Positions 54,082 to 63,515 of a stretch of 64,000 nt of DNA are shown here, in pieces. Every line of letters begins with the position of its first letter. The stretch's first letter is position 1. Source of the stretch: Isosphaeraceae bacterium (GTDB taxonomy: Bacteria; Planctomycetota; Planctomycetia; Isosphaerales; Isosphaeraceae); assembly GCA_025356475.1 (NCBI GenBank), contig JANXSX010000195.1, positions 114,111 through 178,110 on the forward strand. The letters are read 5' to 3'. The translations under genes were made by a program, and so were the position numbers. Under the pieces are notes generated by a model. That model made no database searches and was not told the origin of the DNA. It saw nothing but the letters and a program-made list of their open reading frames with translations.

Positions 54082-54408
54082 CTACCAGCCGAGAGCCATA
54101 TTCGACTCGATGACGCGCCTGGCCCCATCAAGATCCGTGCCCGTCTGCTGCATGTAGAGACGAACCGCGTGCAACTTATCGCCTTGCGCCTTCGAGAGAC
54201 AGTCGCGGGCTTTGGTACAAGGATCACTCCCCGCACTGACAACACCAAGCAGGTTTTTTGAGATCACCCACGCGTCCTTGGGACGATGGCTGACGCGAAG
54301 GACCTGTTCCGTTGGGTAATTCTGCTCGGCGAAGAGACGAGCTGCCGGCTCATCGTCCACGCATGCGATCATGATATGCGACGTTGTCTCAACTTCATAG
54401 AGCGGCAT
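54082..54408 (-). CDS. small protein with ribosomal L7/L12-like C terminus
   Basis: 108 residues from ATG 54408, with AGGAAGGGG upstream. The first half has EVETTSHIMIACVDDEPAARLFAEQ and HRPKDAWVISKNLLG. The end, DKLHAVRLYMQQTGTDLDGA followed by RRVIES, resembles the helix-turn of the L7/L12 C-terminal domain (KLxAIKLYREATGLGLxEAK). The family is likely planctomycete-specific. The function is not known. A strong bidirectional hairpin lies upstream (54555-54584). Confidence 0.65.
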   Translation of the reverse strand: MPLYEVETTSHIMIACVDDEPAARLFAEQNYPTEQVLRVSHRPKDAWVISKNLLGVVSAGSDPCTKARDCLSKAQGDKLHAVRLYMQQTGTDLDGARRVIESNMALGW

Positions 54409-54554
54409 GACGGACCCCTTCCTGACGATTTGGTGTGTGCAGGGGCCGCGGGGTCGCACTGGCCCCGCGTCGAAGACGCGTGTTTAGTCTTCTCAGGGGA
54501 TCGTACACCCGCCCAGCGAGTCGGTCAAACCCCTGGTGGTGACCCTTATCATGA

Positions 54555-54584
54555 AAAAAGCCACGCTGGTTGGCGTGGCTTTTT
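54555..54584. terminator. bidirectional rho-independent terminator
   Basis: AAAAAGCCACGC (54555-54566) pairs perfectly with GCGTGGCTTTTT (54573-54584) around TGGTTG. It has T-runs on both strands. It lies 30 bases past the stop of the RND adaptor gene on the minus strand and is a classic terminator. Confidence 0.9.
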
Positions 54585-54614
54585 CTTCGGGCTCGGGCAT
54601 GGTTGCTTCAAGCA

Positions 54615-55967
54615 TCAAGGCTTGACTATGGATGAGGACGTCGCCGAAATGGCTTCAGCGACAGCAGGCTTCGGAGTCTCGTCGCTGGGTGCCGGATTTG
54701 CGTCCCCATCCAACCCTTCTTGATCTTCAAAGAGTTGAGCGAGAATCAGGCTTCCACTCGTCACAACATGATCGCCTGGTTCGATCCCATCAGCAATCAC
54801 AACATGATCGAACCGTTCGAGTTCGACGCGGACCTTCCGACGGAGGAAGATGTCATGGACCGGCTCTTTGGCCACGAATACGAAGTTATCGCCGTTGAGA
54901 GTGACAACAGCCTGGCGGGGTACGATCGTATGACCAGCGAGGGGGGCAATCTTAAGGATCGCCCTCACCAGCATCGCCGCTTTGAACTTCCCTTCCCGGT
55001 TGGGGATCGATGCACGAATTCGGATCGAGTGGCTTTGGGGATCGACCCGATTCGAGACGTATTCGACTTTACTTTCGATCGATTCCTTCAGGTAAGGAAA
55101 CTTGATCACCCATGGTTGCCCAACATGGACTTTATCGAGATCGCTCTCATAGACGTTCCCCCAGACATAGAGATGATCAAGGGGAGCGATCGTCATGAGA
55201 ACATTTGTTTCATTGTATAGGTTTTGGGGGACGACATCTCGGTCGATGATAATGCCGGCCACAGGGGCTCGGAGGGTCATGCTTGCAAGGTCGGTCTCTG
55301 CTAGTCGTTCCAGACCTTCCGCCGTCAGATTTAGGATCAAGGTTGCGATCTCAGGCTTCGCGAGGCCAAGGATCGAAAGCTTGTCGGCGGCGACATCTCG
55401 CTCAAGTCGAGTCTCATTCTCGGTGTTCTGAGTCTCGACCCAGAGAACCTTCGAGATCGCTCCACCAGCGACGAGATCCCGACGGGCTTCGAGCATCCGA
55501 TGGGCGAGGACCCACTTGAGCTGCTTGAGTCGATACTGGTTCTTGGCTTCGGCCAACTCAGTGGAATAAAGATCCACAAGCGCATCACCCGCCTTGACTT
55601 GCTGGCCGGTCGAGACATGAACCTTCTGGACTAGCGTATCGAACCTAGGGCGGATCTTGACGAGTTGGGCTTCGTCGTAACCAGTCTCACCCAGCAATTC
55701 CAGGTCGATTGGAGCATCCTGTGCAATGACCTTGACGATCTGCATACCGATTGTCCGTTGCTGATCGGAGTCGACAACCAGTTCATTAGGGCCATGCGGA
55801 CGCTTCGGCACTGCGGCCTTGACCTCTTGGTGAGCCGACTCGGAGTGACCACCAACGCCCGTCAGTTTCGACAGGTATTGCTGAATATCGTCAGGTGTGA
55901 CCTTGGCATAATAGGCGATGCCGGCAATGACGCCGAGGATTACGCCGAGAATGACGAGCTTTCGCAT
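54615..55967 (-). CDS. RND efflux periplasmic adaptor (HlyD/CusB-like)
   Basis: 450 residues. A signal anchor (LVILGVILGVIAGIAYYA) is followed by a barrel-sandwich-type fold: VVDSDQQRTIGM, GETGYDEAQLVKIRPRF, HVSTGQQVKAGDALVDLYS, the helical hairpin (about 150-190) and TLRAPVAGIIIDRDVVPQN. The C terminus has IVPRQAVVTLNGDNFVFV and GIEPGDHVVTSGS. It would link the RND pump to an outer-membrane channel. The channel gene is not in the window. It is on the same strand as the pump gene, 88 bases downstream. Confidence 0.9.
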   Translation of the reverse strand: MRKLVILGVILGVIAGIAYYAKVTPDDIQQYLSKLTGVGGHSESAHQEVKAAVPKRPHGPNELVVDSDQQRTIGMQIVKVIAQDAPIDLELLGETGYDEAQLVKIRPRFDTLVQKVHVSTGQQVKAGDALVDLYSTELAEAKNQYRLKQLKWVLAHRMLEARRDLVAGGAISKVLWVETQNTENETRLERDVAADKLSILGLAKPEIATLILNLTAEGLERLAETDLASMTLRAPVAGIIIDRDVVPQNLYNETNVLMTIAPLDHLYVWGNVYESDLDKVHVGQPWVIKFPYLKESIESKVEYVSNRVDPQSHSIRIRASIPNREGKFKAAMLVRAILKIAPLAGHTIVPRQAVVTLNGDNFVFVAKEPVHDIFLRRKVRVELERFDHVVIADGIEPGDHVVTSGSLILAQLFEDQEGLDGDANPAPSDETPKPAVAEAISATSSSIVKP

Positions 55968-56055
55968 GGCCGATCGGTCCTATTAAGATGCCCGCCCGGA
56001 GCGGGATGCAGTGCGTTTGGAGTCAAAAGTGTCAACCGTTGTCCGGAGTTCGTCA

Positions 56056-59000
56056 TCAATGTGCCGCGTGCTCGCTCTCGCCAACATCGCCGTGACCACC
56101 ACCCACCCTTGCGGTCGCTAGCAAGGCGACTTTGCCTGGGAAAAGACTATATAGGATCGGCATCAAGAATTGAGTCAGCACAAGCGCGACGAGCATCCCA
56201 CCAACAACGACGATCGCGAGCGGCTTCTGTGCTTGCGAGCCAATCGAGTTTGCCAACGCTGCCGGCAACAGCCCAAGGATCGCTGTCAACGAGGTCATCA
56301 CAACCGGGCGGAGTCGTAAGACGGCTCCGTGGAACACCGCATCGCGGACAGAGGACCCCTCACTCCGTTTCTGATTGAAATAGGAGATCAAAAGCACTCC
56401 ATTCTGGACCGCAACGCCGAAGATCGAAATGAACCCGACAGCCGCCGAGATACTGAACGGTGTCCCGGTGAGCTTCAACGCCCAGACCCCGCCCATCGTC
56501 GCCGTGACAACGTTGGCCATGACGAGCAGAGCATCTTTGAGCGAGTTGAATGCCGTGTAGAGGAGCATCATGATGAGAAGGATTGAAATCGGTACGATCA
56601 GCATCAGGCGTTTGTTCGCCGCTTCCATTTGGGCGAACTCACCAGACCACTCGATGCGATATCCCGGGGGCAAATTCGCCCCACTCTTCGGATCCTCGAC
56701 CTTCTTTTGTGCTTCGGCGATCGCGCTCGCGAGGTCGCGGTCCTTGACACTAAACTTGATTGGAATGTATCGGCGATTGTTCTCGCGATAGATATAAGAT
56801 GCGCCTGGCTTGTGAGGGACCACCTTCGCCAGTTGACCGAGCGGAACTCGCGATGGCAATTCTCCCACTTCGGCAGGTAGATCCACTGGGATTCGTTCGA
56901 TCACCGAGGGGTCGTTGCGGAGTTCTTGGGGAAGTCGCAACACGATGTCGTAGACCTTCTCTCCCTCGACCATCTGAGAAAACGCACGGCCACCGATGGC
57001 AACCTGAATGACAGCTTCAACATCTGAGACGTTGATGCCATAACGAGCACACGCCCGACGATCGATTTGGATCTCCATGTTGGGTTGTCCAACAATATGG
57101 AAAAGCCCCACATTCTCAATACCACGTACCGACTTGAGAATATTGACGACGCGAGCGCCTGTCGTTTCGAGAGTCTGAAGATCGGAGCCGAACAATTTGA
57201 CGGAGTTTGCCCCTTTGACCCCCGAGAGTGCCTCTTCTACATTGTCACGAATCAGTTGCGAGAAATTGAAGTTAAGCCCTGGGAATTGGGCGAATTTCAC
57301 ACTCAATTCTTCTTCAATTTTCTCTCGAGTCATTCCGGGCCGCCACTCCTCCATTGGCTTGAGAGGCGCGTTGAACTCGAGGTTGAAGAAGCTGGTGATA
57401 TCCGTCCCATCGTCCGGGCGACCGACGTGCGACATGACCCCTCGGATTTCAGGAATCGAGGCAATCGTTTCGCGCAATTTCGGAGCCATCTTGGCCGCGT
57501 ATTCGAGTGAGGATGTTCTCGGCAAGATCGCGCGGATCCAGAGGTTGCCTTCTTCCAGTTGAGGCATGAACTCACCGCCCAAACCTGGGATCAAACTGGC
57601 GGTGAAGACCAACATCGACATCATGATCGATAATGTGATCAAGCGATTATTCAAGACCACTGTCAAGCACTTCTTATAGGACCACTTCATGAGGCGATCG
57701 ACGATCGTCTCCTTTTCCTCGGTCTTGCCATGGAACAGGAACGAGCAGAGCACCGGAGCAAGGGTCACCGCGAGGACCAAAGCCCCGAAGATCGCAAACG
57801 CGTATGTGTTGGCCATCGGGCCGAAGAGTGCCCCTTCGGGACCGGTCATCGCAAAGAGGGGCAAAAATGCACAAATAATGATCGTTGTCGAGAAGAAGAG
57901 TGGCCTCTCAATCTCGTGGGACGCTTCGGAGATCCGATCAATTAAAGGTCGAGAGCGATCGGCATTATGGTCCGTCACATGACGGTAGATATTCTCAACA
58001 ATAATCACGGAACTATCGACAATGATCCCGAAGTCCACGGCTCCAATCGAGAGCAGATTCGCACTCTTGCCCTGGAAGTAGAGAACCATGATCGAGAACA
58101 ATAGTGCCATCGGAATCACTAAAGCTACGATCCCGGCACTGATCAGATCGCCGAGGAATACGAAAAGTACGGCTGCGACTAGAATCATCCCGACCACAAG
58201 GTTGTGCATCACGTTATGCGTCGTGACGTGAACGAGGTCAGTCCGCTGGTTGAAGACCTTGATTTGCATCCCTTTAGGGAGGATGCCGCTTTCGTTAATC
58301 TCGATGATCTTCGCTTCCACAGCATTCGCGACGGGTAAACTCTTCTCATACTTTCGCATCAACACGATGCCCTCAATCACGTCGGCTTCATCCTTGCCGT
58401 CTCGAAGCCGGCCCACGATCCCCAACCTGGGGCGATGTCCGACAATGACGTCCGCCACCTGCCGCACATAGATTGGGATGCCTTTTGCATTGGCCACCAC
58501 GACGTCGCGAATATCGTCAAGCTTCTCGACCTCAACAAGGAATCCTCGTTCAACGATCGCGGGGTCAAGTGGATCTTTCCCTCCTCCAAGCAGGCCGATC
58601 GCACGGACGTTGTGTGACTGAGGCCCCAGGGTTAAGAGGTCGCCGCCGACATTCGCGTTTGAGTTCTTGATCGCGTCTTCAACCTGTTGCATGCTCACGC
58701 CATACTGGCGGAGCTGTCGCGTGTTGAGCAGTACCTGATACTGCTTGATTGTCCCGCCATAACCGGTGACATCGATAACGCCGGGAACGGTCTTTAGGGC
58801 TCTGCCAACCACCCAATCCTGGACTGCCTTGATCTGATTCGTGGTGTAGCCGGGGCCTTCCAACACGAACCGCACGATTTCACCTGTCGGGCTCCAGGGC
58901 GAGAGTCTTGGAGTTACTCCTAGCGGGAGTTCGACGGTAGCGATCCGGTTGATCACCTCTTGCCGAGCTGCCCAATAGTCAGTTCCATAGGCGAACACGC

Positions 59001-59283
59001 ACTTGATGTCGTTCAATCCCGCAATCGACGTGCTTCGAAGGTCTTCCAGCCCGGGCATGCCGTTCAAGGCCGTTTCCAACGGAATGCCGATCAGACGTTC
59101 CATCTCCTCCGGACTTGCTCCAGGATTCTGTGTGATCACTTCCACGAGCGGCGGGGTCGCATCGGGATACGCCTCGACGTTCAGGTTCATGGCCGAGTAG
59201 ATACCCGCCGCGATCAGTGCAAGTGACCCAAGGAGGACGAGGAACCTGTTGTGCAGGCTCCACGTAATAATTGCGCGGACCAT
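56056..59283 (-). CDS. RND-type efflux permease, heavy-metal (CusA/CzcA) family
   Basis: 1075 residues from ATG 59283 with AAGGA 10 bases before it; longer frames add 26 unrelated residues. It has twelve membrane helices in two halves and two large periplasmic loops. The proton-relay segment reads DFGIIVDSSVIIVENIYRH, with both aspartates of the CzcA/HME-type motif. It exports divalent or other metals from the periplasm or inner membrane with proton import. The metal cannot be told. The adaptor follows 88 bases downstream and no TolC-like gene is near. Confidence 0.95.
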   Translation of the reverse strand: MVRAIITWSLHNRFLVLLGSLALIAAGIYSAMNLNVEAYPDATPPLVEVITQNPGASPEEMERLIGIPLETALNGMPGLEDLRSTSIAGLNDIKCVFAYGTDYWAARQEVINRIATVELPLGVTPRLSPWSPTGEIVRFVLEGPGYTTNQIKAVQDWVVGRALKTVPGVIDVTGYGGTIKQYQVLLNTRQLRQYGVSMQQVEDAIKNSNANVGGDLLTLGPQSHNVRAIGLLGGGKDPLDPAIVERGFLVEVEKLDDIRDVVVANAKGIPIYVRQVADVIVGHRPRLGIVGRLRDGKDEADVIEGIVLMRKYEKSLPVANAVEAKIIEINESGILPKGMQIKVFNQRTDLVHVTTHNVMHNLVVGMILVAAVLFVFLGDLISAGIVALVIPMALLFSIMVLYFQGKSANLLSIGAVDFGIIVDSSVIIVENIYRHVTDHNADRSRPLIDRISEASHEIERPLFFSTTIIICAFLPLFAMTGPEGALFGPMANTYAFAIFGALVLAVTLAPVLCSFLFHGKTEEKETIVDRLMKWSYKKCLTVVLNNRLITLSIMMSMLVFTASLIPGLGGEFMPQLEEGNLWIRAILPRTSSLEYAAKMAPKLRETIASIPEIRGVMSHVGRPDDGTDITSFFNLEFNAPLKPMEEWRPGMTREKIEEELSVKFAQFPGLNFNFSQLIRDNVEEALSGVKGANSVKLFGSDLQTLETTGARVVNILKSVRGIENVGLFHIVGQPNMEIQIDRRACARYGINVSDVEAVIQVAIGGRAFSQMVEGEKVYDIVLRLPQELRNDPSVIERIPVDLPAEVGELPSRVPLGQLAKVVPHKPGASYIYRENNRRYIPIKFSVKDRDLASAIAEAQKKVEDPKSGANLPPGYRIEWSGEFAQMEAANKRLMLIVPISILLIMMLLYTAFNSLKDALLVMANVVTATMGGVWALKLTGTPFSISAAVGFISIFGVAVQNGVLLISYFNQKRSEGSSVRDAVFHGAVLRLRPVVMTSLTAILGLLPAALANSIGSQAQKPLAIVVVGGMLVALVLTQFLMPILYSLFPGKVALLATARVGGGHGDVGESEHAAH

Positions 59284-59413
59284 GACGGAGTCGTCCTTGT
59301 GAATCTGGGTCAGGTGTCGGTAAACACGTGGGGGGAACGAGTTGCGGAATTGTGGTGACACGAGATCACAACGAACGGAGCCGGAACCCCGAAGTCGACG
59401 CGATCAGGTCAAC

Positions 59414-59782
59414 TCAGCAACGATACCGACCCAGCAGACGCCAGGAAGAGACCGGGCAGAATGGATGCGGCAGTGGATCACCAACGAGCATGACCGCAAT
59501 CGGCAAGGGCCAGGGGAGCCAACCCAGGTCAGCCGCGAGCGGAAGGTCGGCAACCAATGGAGCGGGATCGCCCGCTTCATCAAACTCGCAACGCTCATCT
59601 TGAGCATTGACGATCTTCACGCGATCTGGAGTCTTCTGAAACTCCGGTGAGGTTTCCACCAACCCATTACTTTGTTGGGGGATCCTGACCTGTGCAATCG
59701 AACGAGAAACAAGGGTGTCCAGGTCACCAGGTAAGGCGACCAGGAAACACAGAACAATGGAGACGACACGCGACACGGTCAT
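59414..59782 (-). CDS. small possibly secreted protein upstream of the RND genes
   Basis: 122 residues from ATG 59782. The N-terminal helix (VVSIVLCFLVALPG, about 6-19) looks like a signal peptide. The rest is acidic, with two Cys near the end, and a hydrophobic part (LPWPLPIAVMLVGDPL). Its stop is 130 bases before the RND permease ATG on the same strand, so it may belong to the same transcript. No family is recognised and the frame could also be accidental. Confidence 0.4.
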   Translation of the reverse strand: MTVSRVVSIVLCFLVALPGDLDTLVSRSIAQVRIPQQSNGLVETSPEFQKTPDRVKIVNAQDERCEFDEAGDPAPLVADLPLAADLGWLPWPLPIAVMLVGDPLPHPFCPVSSWRLLGRYRC

Positions 59783-60254
59783 GTCTGTCTTGGACTTCGC
59801 TTGAGATTTGGAAGGACACTGTAGCGGCTGAGTGGGAGGGAACACTCTCGCACGACCTGCGATTTCGCTTACTTAGATTAGAACCGGGCCTACGCACGAG
59901 GGCAAGAGAACCTGCGTGTATTCTCTGGCCCACCTGACGAGCTAATCTTATACCAATTCGCCAACCGAGGCCAATTTTGGTAAAAGTCGTAAGGACGATT
60001 ACAAAGTCCGATCCTCCTCCCTTCGGAAAGCAGTCTCTACACGTCCTTCGTCGGTGCCCGCCAGTTGGTTCAGTCAGCTCAGGGGTTGGATCGACTTCTT
60101 GCGCTGGCCTCTGTCGGATCAAGCTTCCGATGGTATTGTCGTGGGGATCACGATTCTTGCCCCAAAAAAGGGCAGGACAAATCAGTCCAGGTCATCCCCC
60201 TGGGGAGACACCGATTCATCCTGAGCTTGTCCCCCCTTCGACCGCCTCATCGCT
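59783..60254. other. intergenic region with dispersed repeat
   Basis: 472 bases between the RND cluster and the peptidase gene. The right half is copy B of the dispersed repeat. The left half (59783-59990) has no recognised element. No gene is supported. Confidence 0.5.
59994..60165 (+). repeat. dispersed repeat, copy B
   Basis: Colinear with copy A at 38505-38675. Here the repeat continues with GGGCAGGACAAAT at 60170, which in the first locus follows the local direct repeat at about 39052. The two loci thus carry the same modules in a different arrangement. Confidence 0.7.
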
Positions 60255-61976
60255 TTAAGGACCGACCTTCTCCAACTCAGCGCGAATCGAGTCGATTAGG
60301 GGCCTTAGCGTCGCTTCGCTAAAGTCGAATGGAAGTCCGGCAGCTCCAAAGAGTTCCGGCAGTGGCTTGGACCCACCCAGAGCAAGGGCCTTGCGATAGG
60401 CCGCCACCGCGCCTGGCTTGTCGGAGAGACTGCGATGCCAGAGCCCTAAAGCTCCAAGTTGAGCGATTCCATATTCGATGTAATAGAATGGGTACAGGAA
60501 AATGTGCAGTTGCCGGTGCCAACTGTGCGATCGAGCCTCCTCATACCCTGTCCAATCAACACTTCCGCCGAATCGGTTGAGGATTGCATTCCACGCATCT
60601 CGACGTTCGGACCGGGTGTGCCCCGGGTGCTGATAGACCCAGTGTTGGAACGCATCAACTGTGGCGATCCAGGGCAAAATGACCACAATTCCTTCCAGCA
60701 ACTGTTGATACGACCTTCGAGCGTCGTCTTCGTTATAGAAGACTCCAAGTTCGGGGCCTCCGAAGAGCTCCATTGTCATGGAAGCAACCTCGCAGAACTC
60801 GATCGGCGTCTCTCGGTAAGCGGCCAAAGGTTCAGCGCGGGCCGCCAGGGCATGGAAGGCGTGCCCCCCTTCATGCAATAACGTGCGGACATCGCCATCG
60901 ACCCCTACCGCATTCATAAAGATGAAGGGAAGACGGTCATCTTCGTAAGTGGTCTGATATCCGCCAGGAGCCTTCCCCTTGCGGTTGGCCAGGTCGAGAA
61001 GCCCGTTCGCATGCAAATAGGCGAATTGTGATCCAAGTTCAGGATCGACGGCGTTGAAGACCGTTTCCGTCCCTTTGGCCAGGGCCTCGACATCGGTGAA
61101 CGGGCGCAAAGGCTGCCTGTTCAGGGGATCGACGGAGAGGTCCCAAGGCCGGAGCCGATCAATGCCCAGGGTCTTGAGGCGAGATTCTTGGATGTCACGC
61201 ACAAGCGGAACAACGACCGTCTCAATTGCCTTCTGGAACGCTTCGGCCTCGGCAACTCCGTAATCGAAGCGTTCGCGAGATCGGTAGGCGTAGGCCACGT
61301 AATCGGCGAAACCGGACTCTTTGGCAATGGCCTCGCGAAGAACGATCATCTGGTCGAAGAGTTCATCGAGCTTATCCTTGTCCTGAAGTCGTCGAGCAGC
61401 CACCAATTTCCAGACTTCTTCGCGTTGGGCTCGGTCGATCTCTTCGAGGAGCGGTGACATCTGCGCTGGGGTTCGTTCCTCCCCCTTATACATGACCATC
61501 ATCGCGCCGATGAGCTTTTGATATTGCTGTTCCAACTCAGCGAGTTCGGTCTCGCGGGCGACATTTGCCTCGCGATAGAGGGCTCTGCGGTTCTCCCAGG
61601 CACGGTCAAAGACGTGATAGCGACTTTTAGAGAGCCCCGCCCGATGCGGTGAGTCGAGGTACTTTTCACGAAGGGCGTTCTGGATCGGCTTGAGCATGGG
61701 CTCGACGTCGCGAACCCATTCGAGGTAAGAGGCCTCGCACGCGGAATCGTCCGTCTGACAGGTCATCGCGACGTACCGTTTAACCCCTTCCTGGCTGACC
61801 GCCCCGTTGATCTCGCCAAGTTGGGTCAACCACACCTCGAGCTCGACCGTCGAGGAGATCGACGTCTCGACCAGCTCCTGGTACCAGGGCTGGATGCGGT
61901 CCCAAGTCGTGAGGTTCACCCGCTCCGGGAGCCAGATGTGAGGGAAGGTTTGGGGGACGTAGCTGGAATGACTCAT
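60255..61976 (-). CDS. M3 family oligoendopeptidase (PepF-like)
   Basis: 573 residues from ATG 61976 (MSHSSYVPQTFP). There is no signal peptide. A helical N-terminal part precedes the zinc motif LLHEGGHAFH at H368 (HExGH pattern), followed by EFCEVASMTMELF, the third ligand glutamate region. The end has FYYIEYGIAQLGALGLW, typical of PepF/M3B enzymes. It cuts oligopeptides in the cytoplasm and finishes protein breakdown. It is followed by the ceramidase-like gene upstream on the same strand, 58 bases away; the two may be co-transcribed. Confidence 0.9.
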   Translation of the reverse strand: MSHSSYVPQTFPHIWLPERVNLTTWDRIQPWYQELVETSISSTVELEVWLTQLGEINGAVSQEGVKRYVAMTCQTDDSACEASYLEWVRDVEPMLKPIQNALREKYLDSPHRAGLSKSRYHVFDRAWENRRALYREANVARETELAELEQQYQKLIGAMMVMYKGEERTPAQMSPLLEEIDRAQREEVWKLVAARRLQDKDKLDELFDQMIVLREAIAKESGFADYVAYAYRSRERFDYGVAEAEAFQKAIETVVVPLVRDIQESRLKTLGIDRLRPWDLSVDPLNRQPLRPFTDVEALAKGTETVFNAVDPELGSQFAYLHANGLLDLANRKGKAPGGYQTTYEDDRLPFIFMNAVGVDGDVRTLLHEGGHAFHALAARAEPLAAYRETPIEFCEVASMTMELFGGPELGVFYNEDDARRSYQQLLEGIVVILPWIATVDAFQHWVYQHPGHTRSERRDAWNAILNRFGGSVDWTGYEEARSHSWHRQLHIFLYPFYYIEYGIAQLGALGLWHRSLSDKPGAVAAYRKALALGGSKPLPELFGAAGLPFDFSEATLRPLIDSIRAELEKVGP

Positions 61977-62034
61977 ACGAAAACTCTTCCCGCGTGGCTC
62001 AAGTCGAGGATCACTTTGCTGCATCATGGCCGAA

Positions 62035-63360
62035 TCAGGCCAACCCCTTCAAGAGCTTGACTGCGGCTTCCGCCCAACGCTCACCGGTCCCAGCCGCGAA
62101 CCGAGCTGAGCGGTAGCCGGCTTCGTACCCCCCTTGCTCGTAGGCTTGGGCGTGCGGAATGTACCCGAGTGAACCATTGCAGAGGCCGATTGTTCGAGTC
62201 GGTTCCAAGGGAGCATCGTGCTGAACCATTCGAGCGAGTTCGACGAAAATCTCGCCGGGCATCCCCACCAATCCAACAGGACCAATCCGCGCGGCCATGA
62301 TCTCGGCTGGCTGGGATCGCTCGAGGGAGGTGGCCAACGTGATCGCCGAATTGGCGTGCAATCCGTTGAAGGGCTGAGCCTTTGTGGGATCGTCTTTGAG
62401 AATGCGCCGAGCTTCGACGAGGTCGGCCTCGGGGACGACGCGAATCTTGGACTCGACGATGGTCGAGGCGATTCCCAATCTTGAGACCTCGACCGCTTCC
62501 GACGTCTTCCAGGCCCGGGCTGCCGCCAAACCCACCTCGGTACCGATTCGAGTCGACTCCTCGTAACCCCTACCTTGTTTGGGGTTACGGACATCAATGT
62601 GGTTAATGTTGCCACATGCGGCATTCAAGAGAACGATGTTCCAGTCGCGACCGACCTCCCGGCGAAAGGCGTTACTCGCGTGATAGGACCAATCCGCTGA
62701 GTATTTCGTCCCACCCACCACATCCGGGTGAACACCAAAAATGACGACGGCCGCCTTGCTGGCAGGGAATCCAAGTACGGTCACCGTCGGGTCAGATTCG
62801 CCGAGAGGTTCGGCAATGTTGGGGTTGGCATAGCCTGGGTTGGTCAGGATGCTCCCATCCTTCATTCGGAACCGGCGGATAAAGGCAAGGTCGGGTGCCA
62901 TTGATGAGCCAAGATGCATAGGACTCGGCTTGAGAGCGGCAACCGCCAGGCGGACGGATTGAGCGACCCGGTCGGGTAGGGTCACCAGCCAGTCGGGATC
63001 GGGTTCACCGGGATAGACGATCTTGGTCGAATCGTCCTCCTTGCCTTTCAACATCGTAGAACGGGGCAATGCGGCACCAGTATGCGTGTGGCTGGCGTGG
63101 ATTAGAACCTTGGAGGCAGGAATCCCCGTGGTCGCGGCGATCGCCTTTCGGCACGCGGCCACCGTTGGAGCAGGGACACCGATCAGGTCGAGAGCGACCA
63201 GCGCCAGGAGGTTATTATCCTGCTGGAGGACGATCGCCTTGGCCATCAGAGGGTCGAGCACCCCTTCCGCCTTCCGATCCGCGAAGTAGCCGGGAATCGA
63301 GCCGCCCAAGGGAGCCCGCAGATCTGCCTCCCCGAAGCCCGCTTTCAGCATGGTCGCCAT
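62035..63360 (-). CDS. neutral/alkaline ceramidase-like protein
   Basis: 441 residues from ATG 63360, which has AAGGA 9 bases upstream; the earlier ATG at 63369 is too close to that site. KAGFGEADLRAPLG and SIPGYFADR open the family's N terminus, and SHTHTGAALPRS carries the histidines of the zinc site. LNAACGNINHIDVRNP and MPGEIFVELAR are also typical. No signal peptide is seen, unlike secreted ceramidases. It probably hydrolyses an amide or ester substrate other than ceramide. It lies divergently from the xylose-isomerase-like gene. Confidence 0.8.
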   Translation of the reverse strand: MATMLKAGFGEADLRAPLGGSIPGYFADRKAEGVLDPLMAKAIVLQQDNNLLALVALDLIGVPAPTVAACRKAIAATTGIPASKVLIHASHTHTGAALPRSTMLKGKEDDSTKIVYPGEPDPDWLVTLPDRVAQSVRLAVAALKPSPMHLGSSMAPDLAFIRRFRMKDGSILTNPGYANPNIAEPLGESDPTVTVLGFPASKAAVVIFGVHPDVVGGTKYSADWSYHASNAFRREVGRDWNIVLLNAACGNINHIDVRNPKQGRGYEESTRIGTEVGLAAARAWKTSEAVEVSRLGIASTIVESKIRVVPEADLVEARRILKDDPTKAQPFNGLHANSAITLATSLERSQPAEIMAARIGPVGLVGMPGEIFVELARMVQHDAPLEPTRTIGLCNGSLGYIPHAQAYEQGGYEAGYRSARFAAGTGERWAEAAVKLLKGLA

Positions 63361-63515
63361 TGGTCTCATTCCTTAAGTCAAAATAAAGCGGACGTGGTTC
63401 CCCATCGCAACCTTCTCGCTGGAACGCTAGTTTATGGGGGAGGTAGGGCGGGCTGTGAGCAAAATCCTCCTGCCGACACGAAAACGTTTGGACCTGACTC
63501 GGAGCCTCTCCTTCC

